Assembly: GCA_023424355.1 (NCBI GenBank)
Contig: JAFAEA010000198.1
Span: 1-19,978, forward strand
DNA from: Chloroflexota bacterium
GTDB lineage: Bacteria > Chloroflexota > Chloroflexia > Thermomicrobiales > UBA6265
Reading direction: 5' to 3'
DNA: 19,978 nt
Shown here piece by piece: positions 8,266-16,313 of the stretch (position 1 is its first letter; every line of letters begins with the position of its first letter). Under the pieces are notes generated by a model. The model had not been told where the DNA came from. It did no database searches and saw nothing but the letters and a program-made list of their open reading frames with translations. A program made the translations under genes and the position numbers.

Positions 8266-9141
8266 ATGCAATTACCACAGACATTTAAGTCCCGCATGTT
8301 TGGCGGCGGCATAAAATCATCTACTGTTCGCTGGCTCACCGTTGCCCTCGTGATGTGGCTCATCGCGCTTCTGTTTGCGGCACCGTTCGTCTGGATGGTC
8401 GCATCCTCACTGAAACGCGATATCGATGTGTTCCGGCTTCCCATTCGCTGGATTCCGGATCCGATTTCATGGGTGAGCTACGAGAAGATTTGGACCGGCC
8501 CCTACCCGATTCCGCGCTATATGATCAACTCGATTATCGTGGCGGTCGCCCGCGTAGCCGGCGAATTGACGACTGCTTCCCTTGCTGCCTATGCGTTTGC
8601 CCGCGTGCGATTCAAGGGGCGTAACGTCATCTTCCTGCTATACGTGGCCACGATGATCATTCCGCATCAGATGCTCTTGGTGCCGAGGTTCATTCTCTAC
8701 AAGCAGTTGCATATCTACGATACGCTGTGGGCGCTCATTCTCCCGGGCATGTTCACGGTGTTTGGCACATTCCTGCTCCGACAGTTCTTCCTTTCCATCC
8801 CGCATGATCTCTGCGATGCAGCAAAGATGGACGGCGCAAGCGAATTCCAGATCTACCGCCAAATCGTGATGCCGCTGGCCAAGCCGGCGCTGGCATCGCT
8901 GACGATTCTGGCGTTTATCTGGAGCTGGAACGATTACGAAACACCGCTCGTAATGCTGACTTCGGAGAAGATCTTCACCATTCCGCTGGGCCTCACCCGG
9001 TACATGGATGAAGGTGGCGGCATGAGTCCATCTCTGGTGATGGCTGGGTCCGTGTCCTCAATCATTCCAGTGCTGATCGTGTTCCTGCTCATGCAGAAGC
9101 AGTTTATCGCTGCGCTTTCGCGCTCCGGACTCAAGGGCTAA
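8266..9141 (+). CDS. Sugar ABC transporter permease, MalG/UgpE type
   Basis: A 291-residue inner-membrane permease, partner of the preceding MalF-type subunit. The N-terminal segment WLTVALVMWLIALLFAAPFVWMVASSLK is the usual first helix of MalG-type proteins. The EAA loop DAAKMDGASEFQIYRQIVMPLAKPALA is at about 184-210, followed by LAFIWSWNDYETPLVML, a MalG hallmark. ATG 8266 is preferred, with AGGA at 8254-8257; the TTG codon just before it (8263) is an alternative. It is the last gene of the operon, followed 49 bases later by a hairpin terminator. Confidence 0.95.
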   Translation: MQLPQTFKSRMFGGGIKSSTVRWLTVALVMWLIALLFAAPFVWMVASSLKRDIDVFRLPIRWIPDPISWVSYEKIWTGPYPIPRYMINSIIVAVARVAGELTTASLAAYAFARVRFKGRNVIFLLYVATMIIPHQMLLVPRFILYKQLHIYDTLWALILPGMFTVFGTFLLRQFFLSIPHDLCDAAKMDGASEFQIYRQIVMPLAKPALASLTILAFIWSWNDYETPLVMLTSEKIFTIPLGLTRYMDEGGGMSPSLVMAGSVSSIIPVLIVFLLMQKQFIAALSRSGLKG

Positions 9142-9190
9142 CGAGCCGAAACACCATTCATGTCATGAGAAAGAGGGCATGGACGAAAGC

Positions 9191-9218
9191 AGAAACCGGG
9201 CCGAAAGGTCCGGTTTCT
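9191..9218 (+). terminator. Hairpin terminator after the sugar-transport operon
   Basis: Arms AGAAACCGGGCC (9191-9202) and GGTCCGGTTTCT (9207-9218) form a 12-bp stem with one G-U pair around a GAAA tetraloop. The T run is short (TTGCTTTG), so termination may be partial, but the stem is stable and correctly placed 49 bases after the last permease gene. Confidence 0.7.
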
Positions 9219-9221
9219 TGC

Positions 9222-9244
9222 TTTGCACAAATCGATTGTGCAAA
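9222..9244. promoter_or_regulatory. 9+5+9 inverted repeat TTTGCACAA/TTGTGCAAA (candidate operator)
   Basis: TTTGCACAA (9222-9230) and TTGTGCAAA (9236-9244) are perfect inverted arms around ATCGA. The same half-sites, and a similar AATCGA core, occur upstream of the LacI-family gene (2149-2185). It lies 15 bases upstream of a TTGACA hexamer that serves the orphan binding-protein gene, and right after the operon terminator. Probable binding site of the locus regulator; inferred. Confidence 0.55.
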
Positions 9245-9259
9245 TAGCCCAAAAATCAC

Positions 9260-9288
9260 TTGACACAAAACGCTTTTGGGCCGCTAAT
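9260..9288 (+). promoter_or_regulatory. Probable sigma-70-type promoter of the orphan binding-protein gene
   Basis: TTGACA (9260-9265) is a perfect -35 hexamer. A 17-base spacer leads to GCTAAT (9283-9288), a 4/6 match to the -10 box. The spacer holds CAAAA-CGC-TTTTG, a short palindrome with a central CG like many LacI-family operators. GCCCAAAA (9247-9254) and TTTTGGGC (9274-9281) form a wider inverted repeat around the -35. The transcript would carry a leader of roughly 110 bases, with a small hairpin GCTTGCC/GGCGAGC at 9367-9384 just before the ribosome site. Confidence 0.5.
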
Positions 9289-9405
9289 GCAGGTGGTGCG
9301 ATCAGAGTCGCTCGCGCCGTGACCAGGGCCTGGAGGCTTCCGCTTCCTCGGCCTCTTTCATTGCGAGCTTGCCACCAGGCGAGCAAGGTTCAGGAGCGAT
9401 TCTCG

Positions 9406-11208
9406 GTGTCCACATCAATTTCACGACGTTCGGTAGTTCAGTCTGGCGCAGCGCTTGCTGCTGTAGCCACAACCGCCAAGGTTTCTGCCCAGGAAGCAAG
9501 CCCGGAAGCTACTCCGGCAGAAGCTCTGACCATTCCATCGGCAGGTACAGAGAACCAGACTCGCGGCGAAGGCGGGGAGCTGAAGCTCCTGCAGTGGCAG
9601 GCACCTACCACACTGCTGCGATACCGCAGCACCGGTGTTAAGGATTATCTGGCTGGCTCCCTGGTGATGGAGCCGCTCTACGTGGTGATGAGCGATGGTT
9701 CGCTGGCTCCGATGCTCGCCGCCGAAGTGCCAACTGTTGAGGCCGGCACTCTGGCCGACGACCTCACGTGGGTCACCGTTTCGCTCAAACCAGACCTCCT
9801 TTGGAGCGATGGCGAGCCGGTCACGTCTGAGGATGTCCGTTTCACCTGGGAATGGAACGTCAACACAGAGAATGGTTCCTTCGCCTTCGATATTTTCGAT
9901 ACCATCGCCGATGTGGAGATCGTGGACGATCTCACCACCACCTTCCGTTTCAAGGAATCCAATCCGATCTGGTTCGAGACAATTTCCAGCTCTGGCGGTG
10001 CCATCATTCTGCCGCAGCACATTCTGCACGAGCAAACGCAGGAAGCGAACGATGCCTTCGGCATTTCGCCAATCGGCACCGGTCCGTTTGTGGTGCAGAG
10101 CTTCACGCCAAACGATCAGGCAACCTACATCGCCAACGAGAACTACCGCGAGCCGAACAAGCCGTTCTTCAGCAGCGTGCTGCTCAAGGGTGGTGGCGAT
10201 GCCGCGGCTGCAGCCCGATCGGTTCTGCAAACCGGCGAATATGATTTCGCCTGGCTCCTCAACGTGGAACCGGAGATTCTTGAACCGATGATGGGCGATG
10301 AATCCCCAGGCACTCTGGAAGTCACCCCAACCGTTTCGCTCGAGTTCATGGATGTGAACTTCAGCGATCCACGCGCCGAGGTGAATGGCCAGAAATCAGA
10401 AATGAACACACCGCATCCGATTCTTTCGGATGTGAAGGTTCGCGAAGCGATCGCGCTGGCCATCAACCGGGAGATCATCACTTCCCAGTTGTATCTGGAT
10501 GGTAATCAGCCAGCTGCCAATGTGATTGTCGGAAATCCTGCCATCGATACATCGCACAATGATGCCGTTCATGATCCAGAAGCCGCCAAGGCCCTGCTCG
10601 ATGAAGCAGGTTGGGTGCTGGAGGATGGTGCCGAGTTCCGCCGCAAGGACGGGATGGAGCTGCTGCTCACGCTGGCGACATCCGTGAGCTCGATCCGCCA
10701 GAAAACGCAGGCGATCATTCAGGCGAATCTGGCCGAAATCGGCATCAAGATCGAGCTGGAGCAGGTCGATGCGGGTCTATTCTTCGATGGCTCTGCCGGT
10801 AACGACCAGAACCTCACGCACTTCTATCGCGACCTTCAGTTCTACTCCACCAGCGTTGGTAACGCGCGACCGCTGACGTTGATGAAGAACTGGTACACCG
10901 GACCGAATGGCGCCAACATCGCCCAGGAATCGAACGGCTGGTCGGCATCGAACAACACCCGGTGGCAGAACGCTGAATACGACGCCGAACTCGAGGCCGC
11001 CCAGGTGGAATCCGATGAGGACATGCTCATCGAGCGCCTGATCAACCTCAACGACATGGTTGTGAATGACTACGCGGTTATTCCGCTGGTGCACTATGGC
11101 CTGAACGTGGGCTACAGCAAGCGACTCAACGCCCCAAACTTCGGTTTCGGCCCGTTTGAGTATCACTACTGGAACATCGCCAACTGGAATCTCGCCGATT
11201 CCGAGTAG
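9406..11208 (+). CDS. ABC transporter substrate-binding protein, family 5 (peptide/oligosaccharide type), Tat signal
   Basis: A 600-residue binding protein of the DppA/OppA class (SBP_bac_5). The chosen start gives SRRSVVQSGAALAAVATTAKVSA, a twin-arginine signal with probable cleavage after VSA (about residue 27), then a Glu/Ala/Thr/Pro-rich linker QEASPEATPAEA. Family features include LVMEPLYVVMSDGSLAPMLAAEVP, LLWSDGEPVTSEDVRFTWEW, VREAIALAINREII and PEAAKALLDEAGW. The start is GTG 9406, with AGGAG at 9392-9396; the frame is open back to 9223, but that part holds the promoter and is not signal-like. No permease or ATPase genes of its class are adjacent, so it either pairs with a remote transporter or acts as a sensor. 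Family 5 proteins can bind peptides or oligosaccharides. A strong terminator follows. Confidence 0.93.
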   Translation: MSTSISRRSVVQSGAALAAVATTAKVSAQEASPEATPAEALTIPSAGTENQTRGEGGELKLLQWQAPTTLLRYRSTGVKDYLAGSLVMEPLYVVMSDGSLAPMLAAEVPTVEAGTLADDLTWVTVSLKPDLLWSDGEPVTSEDVRFTWEWNVNTENGSFAFDIFDTIADVEIVDDLTTTFRFKESNPIWFETISSSGGAIILPQHILHEQTQEANDAFGISPIGTGPFVVQSFTPNDQATYIANENYREPNKPFFSSVLLKGGGDAAAAARSVLQTGEYDFAWLLNVEPEILEPMMGDESPGTLEVTPTVSLEFMDVNFSDPRAEVNGQKSEMNTPHPILSDVKVREAIALAINREIITSQLYLDGNQPAANVIVGNPAIDTSHNDAVHDPEAAKALLDEAGWVLEDGAEFRRKDGMELLLTLATSVSSIRQKTQAIIQANLAEIGIKIELEQVDAGLFFDGSAGNDQNLTHFYRDLQFYSTSVGNARPLTLMKNWYTGPNGANIAQESNGWSASNNTRWQNAEYDAELEAAQVESDEDMLIERLINLNDMVVNDYAVIPLVHYGLNVGYSKRLNAPNFGFGPFEYHYWNIANWNLADSE

Positions 11209-11224
11209 ACCTCCAGGCAATGAT

Positions 11225-11259
11225 AAAGCTCCGTCGGACTGAGTCCGACGGAGCTTTTT
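11225..11259. terminator. Strong intrinsic terminator, probably bidirectional
   Basis: AAAGCTCCGTCGGAC (11225-11239) pairs perfectly with GTCCGACGGAGCTTT (11243-11257) around TGA, ending in a run of five T on the plus strand. It lies between convergent genes. On the minus strand the hairpin is followed by TATCA rather than a T run, so it works best for the plus-strand gene. Confidence 0.93.
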
Positions 11260-11268
11260 GCGTTATCG

Positions 11269-11901
11269 CTATTCGTCGGTTTCGAGTTCCATGGTGGTGA
11301 GAATGTGATTCACCAGTTCGTCAGGCGTGCTATGACCGGTCACGATAAGTTCGGTGGCCAGTTGGGTGTTACTTTCGCTCTGCAATTGCATCTTGAGAAT
11401 AGGAGCAAACGCGCGGAGGAATTCCTCCGGGTTCTCTTGCTCGGTCACAAAATCCACGGTGCGCAGTCGATCCTGCAGAACAGCCATCGATTCCGGACCA
11501 TGATCGGTCGGTAGCAGAAGAATCACGCGGCTGGCGGTATCTAGCGCCTGCTGTGCCCGGGCGAGCATTTCGTCGTTGACGTACACGCTCTGGCCGCCGC
11601 CAAACGCGATCACCGTTTCAACCGGATTCTCTTTCATTACCCTTTCGACGCTGAGCAGCTCGTACGGCTTCCACGCAGCCACGAGTTCCAGTAACCCACC
11701 CTGCTCCATCGCCCGGCGTTCGACTTCCGGATCGAGCCCGAATTCGGGATACCAGGTTGAGCGGAGACCATCCAAATCAACGAAGTTCCATTGAAGCTTT
11801 TCGGCCAGCAGTTTACCCACGCTGGTTTTGCCGACTCCGGTCGGGCCAATCAGCACAATACTTCTGTGTTGCTTTGTCTCGTTACTACTCAGAACAGCCA
11901 C
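11269..11901 (-). CDS. Shikimate-kinase-like P-loop kinase, divergent
   Basis: A 210-residue P-loop protein. IVLIGPTGVGKTSVGKLLAEKL (Walker A at 19-26) and NFVDLDG (D42, D44) align with shikimate kinases, as does AFGGGQSVYV (GGG at 101-103), the shikimate-site glycines. The Arg expected in the FRxxE segment of true AroK (between VDLD and GGG) is not obvious: the region reads ERRAMEQGGLLELVAAWKPYELLSVERVM. The protein is also ~35 residues longer than usual, so the phosphate acceptor may differ. The start GTG at 11901 lies within the end of the DUF218 gene (13-base overlap), suggesting coupling; no clear ribosome site is seen. It is not beside other aro genes. A small-molecule kinase is likely; the aroK assignment is uncertain. 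Confidence 0.75.
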   Translation of the reverse strand: MAVLSSNETKQHRSIVLIGPTGVGKTSVGKLLAEKLQWNFVDLDGLRSTWYPEFGLDPEVERRAMEQGGLLELVAAWKPYELLSVERVMKENPVETVIAFGGGQSVYVNDEMLARAQQALDTASRVILLLPTDHGPESMAVLQDRLRTVDFVTEQENPEEFLRAFAPILKMQLQSESNTQLATELIVTGHSTPDELVNHILTTMELETDE

Positions 11902-12638
11902 CTCGGCATTTGTACGATCACCGCCACTGTTTCCCGAATCACGTAGCTAAATTCGGTTGCACTCCATGGGCGAATCGGGCTATCGGGTGCCGGCGATGTG
12001 TAGGCTTCGAAGCCGACTGCATTCGCCATGCGTTCGGCACGAAAGAGATGGAAGCCATCGCTTACCAGAAGAACGCGTTTGATGTCGTGAGGTTCCGCCG
12101 CTATCCACGCCCCGGCCAGGTTCTGCCATGTATCGCGACCTTCGTTCTCCATGAGAATGGCGCTCTCGGGAACACCGCGATTCATGAGCCATGTCTCGGC
12201 GGTTTCGGCTTCGGTGAAGGCATCGCCCTCCTGACGTCCGCCAGTCACGATGATCCAGGGAGCATACCCCTGATTGTAGAGATCGAGTCCGTGTTGCAAT
12301 CGGGCGGTAAACACATCCGATGGCCGACCGTTATACTGGGCGGCCCCCAACACTACGATGGCGTCTACCGGTCGAGCTTCGTCCCCACGGGCTTCGGCAT
12401 AGATGGCCGCCATGAAGCCGAGCACGATGAGGGCAACAAGCGCCAACAGCGCCGCAATGGTGACCACCCACTTGCGGTGACCACGCTTCTGCTCGCCAAA
12501 TCGAAGATCTGTATATCGCTCCAACGAAGGATTCTCGAACCCGTCACTCTTTTGGAATGGCCAGGTGCTGCCAGCTTTTGGAGACACCGGCTCCTGATTG
12601 GGACCATCTGGCTGTGTTGGTTCGTTCGACATATTCAT
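11889..12638 (-). CDS. YdcF/ElyC-like DUF218 membrane protein
   Basis: About 249 residues. A hydrophilic, Pro-rich N-terminal region is followed by one membrane helix (KWVVTIAALLALVALIVLGFMAAIYA, about 56-81) and a DUF218 domain. The latter shows AIVVLGAAQYNGRPSDVFTARLQHGLDLY, WIIVTGGR, EAETAETWLMNRGVPESAILMENEGRDTWQNL and VLLVSDGFHLFRAERMA, all in the expected order. The domain probably faces outward. Related ElyC/SanA/YdcF proteins affect envelope integrity and cell-wall precursor use, but no enzymatic reaction is firmly assigned. The start is uncertain: ATG at 12638 or 12632, or TTG at 12674, none with a good ribosome site. It lies between the fucosidase gene and the kinase-like gene in a tight minus-strand series. 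Confidence 0.85.
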   Translation of the reverse strand: MNMSNEPTQPDGPNQEPVSPKAGSTWPFQKSDGFENPSLERYTDLRFGEQKRGHRKWVVTIAALLALVALIVLGFMAAIYAEARGDEARPVDAIVVLGAAQYNGRPSDVFTARLQHGLDLYNQGYAPWIIVTGGRQEGDAFTEAETAETWLMNRGVPESAILMENEGRDTWQNLAGAWIAAEPHDIKRVLLVSDGFHLFRAERMANAVGFEAYTSPAPDSPIRPWSATEFSYVIRETVAVIVQMPRWLF

Positions 12639-12683
12639 GAGGCGTAGCATGCCATTATCATCGCCGCATAACAAGGCAAAATG

Positions 12684-13955
12684 TTATTCCCCACTGGCAC
12701 CTCCAGATTTCAAAAGTAGTTCAATTACCGGGACGGCAACCGATGGGCGAACCGTTGGAATGGTGAGAATCGTATCGCCTTCCTCCTCCGGCATATCGGT
12801 GTTTTGCGCGATTGCTGCGGGATCGGCATCCTTGAACGCGATTTCCGAACCATCATGCAGGAAGCGGGCAAATTCGATCTTTCCTGCCATGCCACTGAGA
12901 TGAAGATGGCCGAGAGGCCAATTCAAAATGTGCAGATACAGTCGATCTCCACGCTGGGTGTAACGGCAATCCGCAGGGGGTTGATAGTTGCTCGCGGTGC
13001 AGCCATAGATGGCGCGCGAATGCCGGCGCATCCATTCGCCAATAGTTGCAAGCGTGTCTCGTGCCTCCGGCTGGAACTCGCCACGACCGGTGGGGCCGAC
13101 ATTGAGGAGAAGGTTTCCACCTTTACTGACGGAGTCGACAAGCAGACTGAGGAGCAGTTCCGGACTCTTCCAATTGTGATTATCGCGGTCATATCCCCAG
13201 CTGCCGTTGAGTGTCTGGCATGTCTCCCAGGTCACGCGCTTGCCATTGCGCTCTGGCCAGGATTTTGCCTGATACTCCTCCGGTGTCACGAGATCCGCAC
13301 CTTCGGGATAATCGATTCGGTCATTGAGGATGACGCTCGGTTGAAGTTCCCGCACCATCTCGACGAGGGCGGGAGAATCCCAATCGGTAGCGGACTTTTC
13401 GGGAGGGGTCCAATCGAACCACAACACATCGATGCTGCCATAGTTGGTTAGCAGCTCACGCACCTGAGCGTGCATGTACTCGCGGTATCGGGCCATATCA
13501 CGGCCAGCATTGAACGCCTCCCAATCTGTATCCCGAAGCGGATGAGAAGAATCCATTGTGTAATCAGGATGGTGCCAATCTATGACGGAATAGTAGAACC
13601 CGATCTTCAAACCAGCGGCTCGAAACGCATCCACCCACTCGCCCAGAAGATCGCGTTCAGCCGGGGTATGCATAACCGAATAATTGGTCGTGGCCGTGTT
13701 CCACATGGCAAAACCGTCATGATGTTTGGCGGTGAGGATGGCGTATTTCATTCCCGCAGCCTTGGCATCTCGGGCCCAAGATTCGGGATCGTACAGATCG
13801 GGATCGAAGTACGCCGTATATCGACCGTATTCCCCGGTCTCCCGACGTTCGCGACTCTGCACCCATTCATGTCGGGCGGGAACCGAATAGATGCCCCAGT
13901 GTACGAAGAGCCCAAAGCGATCGTGAACAAACCATTCCAAATGCTGAGAATCCAC
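12684..13955 (-). CDS. Alpha-L-fucosidase, glycoside hydrolase family 29
   Basis: A 423-residue GH29 enzyme that removes terminal L-fucose with retention of configuration. RFGLFVHWGIYSVPARHEW (13-31), YAILTAKHHDGFAMWNT (71-87) and WFDW are diagnostic. The Asp in IDVLWFDW (D181) is the expected nucleophile. GGNLLLNVGPTGRGEFQPEARDTLATIGEWM is the family's later barrel motif, followed by a C-terminal beta-sandwich. There is no signal peptide, so it should cleave imported fuco-oligosaccharides in the cytoplasm. GTG 13955 is chosen because GGAGGG lies at 13963-13968; upstream TTG 13970 includes that site. It is the first gene of the minus-strand cluster and divergent from the LCP gene. A functional tie to the sugar transporter 3.5 kb away is plausible but unproven. 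Confidence 0.94.
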   Translation of the reverse strand: MDSQHLEWFVHDRFGLFVHWGIYSVPARHEWVQSRERRETGEYGRYTAYFDPDLYDPESWARDAKAAGMKYAILTAKHHDGFAMWNTATTNYSVMHTPAERDLLGEWVDAFRAAGLKIGFYYSVIDWHHPDYTMDSSHPLRDTDWEAFNAGRDMARYREYMHAQVRELLTNYGSIDVLWFDWTPPEKSATDWDSPALVEMVRELQPSVILNDRIDYPEGADLVTPEEYQAKSWPERNGKRVTWETCQTLNGSWGYDRDNHNWKSPELLLSLLVDSVSKGGNLLLNVGPTGRGEFQPEARDTLATIGEWMRRHSRAIYGCTASNYQPPADCRYTQRGDRLYLHILNWPLGHLHLSGMAGKIEFARFLHDGSEIAFKDADPAAIAQNTDMPEEEGDTILTIPTVRPSVAVPVIELLLKSGGASGE

Positions 13956-14139
13956 GTTAATTCCCTCCAAAAACGGGGCAGACCGCGCCGATCATCCCGT
14001 CATCATGCTGACAGAATCTGGATGGAAGCACAATAACCAAAGCTGTCCGTACACTTGCGTAACCGCTGCATAACATCGCACACTCATTGACAGCGATATG
14101 TATTGGCCCTTCGCGTTCTTTTTGCTGCCAGGATTCACA

Positions 14140-15405
14140 ATGCATCCTCAATCCCAAGCTGGTTCGCTCCCTGCACCGCGACGTCGCCGGCACTGGTCAA
14201 GAAAAAAGAAAATCGCTACAACCATGGTGATTCTCATGGTCCTCACCCCGTTTCTGGCGGCCGGGATCTATGTTTGGAACATCACCCGAGCCATTGAAGG
14301 CGCTCAAGATAATGCAGTTGTATCGCTGCCAACAAGTTCTCTCCAACTCGGCGGTGTAAGCCAGCTGGATGACGAGCCAGCCGAGAGCACACCTGATTCC
14401 TCCGTCCAGGCAACTCCTGGAACAGAAGGTTCTGCAGCGGAACCGACGTCTACTGCTGGACCCCAGCAAACCCAGAATCAGGACGACGAAAACAAGACCT
14501 CGGGGAATTCCAACCCCTCGGCGATGGGAATCGCTCGAGACCTGATCGGCACCGGAACCCGGGCCGACGTGGTGAAACCAGGGGAAGTATGGCCCGGCAA
14601 GGAATACATCAATATCCTCGTGCTTGGTGTTGATACGCGTGAGAAAGAAGGCGATCAAAACGCCGACGTCATCATGATCGCGAGAATCGATTTCAAAACC
14701 AATGAAGTGCGGGTCGTAAGCATCCCGCGCGATCTCCAGGTCGAAGTCCCCGGTCACGGTCTCAGCAAGATCAATGGCGCCTACAACATCGGTATCAAGG
14801 AAGATCCTGACAACGAGGTGTCCGGCGTGATCATGATGCGCGATACCATCGAATACAACTTCGGGGTGCCGATTGATGAATTCGTATTGATCGATTTTCA
14901 GGGCTTCGAGAAAGTCATCGATTCCGTCGGTGGTATCACCATTAACGTGCCCGAGCGAATTGAAGATGATGCCTACCCAACCGAGGATTTCGGCACCACG
15001 ACGCTCGTGATCGAAGCTGGTAAACAGGAAATGGATGGCGAAACTGCTCTCGCCTATGCGCGCACCCGTCATCAGGACAACGACGACAAGCGTCGAGAAC
15101 GACAGATGCTGGTGCTGCGGGCCCTGCTGGATAAGGGGCAGTCGCTTGGTTCCGTGACCCGGATCACCCAGGTGGTAAGCGCTGGTGGCGACGCCGTGAT
15201 GACCAGCATCGGCTGGAACAAGCAGCTGGCTCTGGTGAATATCGCGCTCAAGATCGATCAGCAGAAGATCGTAATGGAGAGTGTGACGGAACCGCTGGTG
15301 GCACCAGGCACGTCAGAAACCGGCGCCTGGATCTATGTCGGCGATCCCGATGAGATCGGCGACTTCATCGATAGCGTGCTCAACGGAACCTACGAAGGCG
15401 AATAG
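14140..15405 (+). CDS. LytR-CpsA-Psr (LCP) family protein
   Basis: A 421-residue membrane-anchored protein. LCP enzymes transfer undecaprenyl-phosphate-linked glycopolymers to the cell wall. A basic cytoplasmic tail (RRRRHWSRKKK) precedes one membrane helix (about 25-47), then a long Ser/Thr/Gln-rich linker, then the LCP domain. The domain shows INILVLGVDTREKEGDQNADVIMIARID, VRVVSIPRDLQVEVPGHGLSKINGAYNIG, DFQGFEKVIDSVGGITINVPERI and ALAYARTRHQDNDDKRRERQ, with the conserved Arg and Asp residues that bind the polyprenyl pyrophosphate. ATG 14140 has AGGA six bases upstream. The 3' end overlaps the rnz gene by 16 bases tail to tail. A TTGACA at 14087-14092 lies upstream but lacks a matching -10. 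Confidence 0.95.
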   Translation: MHPQSQAGSLPAPRRRRHWSRKKKIATTMVILMVLTPFLAAGIYVWNITRAIEGAQDNAVVSLPTSSLQLGGVSQLDDEPAESTPDSSVQATPGTEGSAAEPTSTAGPQQTQNQDDENKTSGNSNPSAMGIARDLIGTGTRADVVKPGEVWPGKEYINILVLGVDTREKEGDQNADVIMIARIDFKTNEVRVVSIPRDLQVEVPGHGLSKINGAYNIGIKEDPDNEVSGVIMMRDTIEYNFGVPIDEFVLIDFQGFEKVIDSVGGITINVPERIEDDAYPTEDFGTTTLVIEAGKQEMDGETALAYARTRHQDNDDKRRERQMLVLRALLDKGQSLGSVTRITQVVSAGGDAVMTSIGWNKQLALVNIALKIDQQKIVMESVTEPLVAPGTSETGAWIYVGDPDEIGDFIDSVLNGTYEGE

Positions 15406-16313
15406 CCGGTATCAAACGAAACAGTGCCAGTGAGTCCACTTCGGCCCAACGTGGTGTTTGGAAACACTTCGGTTGCATTGTGGGAAAATTCCGAAGGCTC
15501 GGTCATCCCGGCACCGAAATGCGTGATCCACAGCGCCCCTGCTCCACAATCTTTCGCCAGCGTGGCGGATTCCCGAAAAGTCATATGTCCACGCTCCTCC
15601 GCCTTGGCGACGTCCGCATCGTCACCATACGTTCCCTCGGCGATCAGTAGATCAACGCCCTGCATGAGTTGAACGATCGATTCCGTTGGCCTTGTATCGG
15701 TGGCGAATCCGAACGAGACTCCGGGGCGCGGTTCGGAAAGCACTTGCTGAGGCACGACCATAACACCATTGTGCTCAACGGATTCCCCTCTCTGGAGCGC
15801 ACTCCAGAGTTTCCGCGGCACATCGAGCTTTTCCGCCTTTTCCGGCAAGAAGGCGGGCGAGCGAGCGACATCTACCCGATACGTGAGCACTGTCCCCCTG
15901 TGCTTGCCTTCGGCAACCGTGAGCATCGCTCCACCCGGGAGCTCGCCAGTATCGTCCTGTGAGACCTCGTGAATGAACACCTCGAATGGCAATCCGCCCA
16001 CGATCACGAAGAGTCCGCTCACAACCTGATACAGGCCTTCCGGACCATAAATGTGGAGCGGATCGGTTTTGCCGGAATGAGCCAATGTGTGCATGAGACC
16101 AGGCAGCCCCGCAATGTGATCGGCGTGGAAGTGTGAGATGAGAATCGTATCCAGCCGCTTGAAGCCCCAGCCAAATTCGCGCATGGCTACCTGCGTGCCT
16201 TCTCCACAATCGATGAGATGCAGGTGCGAGCCTATGCGAAACATGGTGGCGGAAAGGTATCTGCCGGGGAGAGGAACCATGGCTCCCGTACCAAGCAGCA
16301 TGAGATCGATCAT
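15390..16313 (-). CDS. rnz: Ribonuclease Z
   Basis: A 307-residue MBL-fold endonuclease that trims tRNA 3' trailers. The start MIDLMLLGTGAMVPLPGRYLSATMF is the family opening. HFHADH (61-66) supplies zinc ligands within ILISHFHADHIAGLPGLMHTLA. FGFATDTRP, LLIAEGTYGDD and HMTFRESATLAKDCGAGALWITHFGAG hold the later metal ligands and the HST-like segment. The length matches bacterial tRNase Z. ATG 16313 is chosen over upstream openings because the homologous start is there; the ribosome site is weak. Because at least one tRNA gene here encodes CCA, this enzyme would mainly matter for CCA-less tRNAs. It is convergent with the LCP gene. Confidence 0.95.
   Translation of the reverse strand: MIDLMLLGTGAMVPLPGRYLSATMFRIGSHLHLIDCGEGTQVAMREFGWGFKRLDTILISHFHADHIAGLPGLMHTLAHSGKTDPLHIYGPEGLYQVVSGLFVIVGGLPFEVFIHEVSQDDTGELPGGAMLTVAEGKHRGTVLTYRVDVARSPAFLPEKAEKLDVPRKLWSALQRGESVEHNGVMVVPQQVLSEPRPGVSFGFATDTRPTESIVQLMQGVDLLIAEGTYGDDADVAKAEERGHMTFRESATLAKDCGAGALWITHFGAGMTEPSEFSHNATEVFPNTTLGRSGLTGTVSFDTGYSPS

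Noticed and set aside
9223..9405. N-terminal extension of the family-5 binding protein
   Set aside because: It begins inside the palindrome and covers the promoter. The Tat signal and AGGAG site fix the start at 9406.
14087..14092. TTGACA before the LCP gene as a promoter
   Set aside because: No -10-like hexamer at 16-18 bases distance, so not reported as a promoter.
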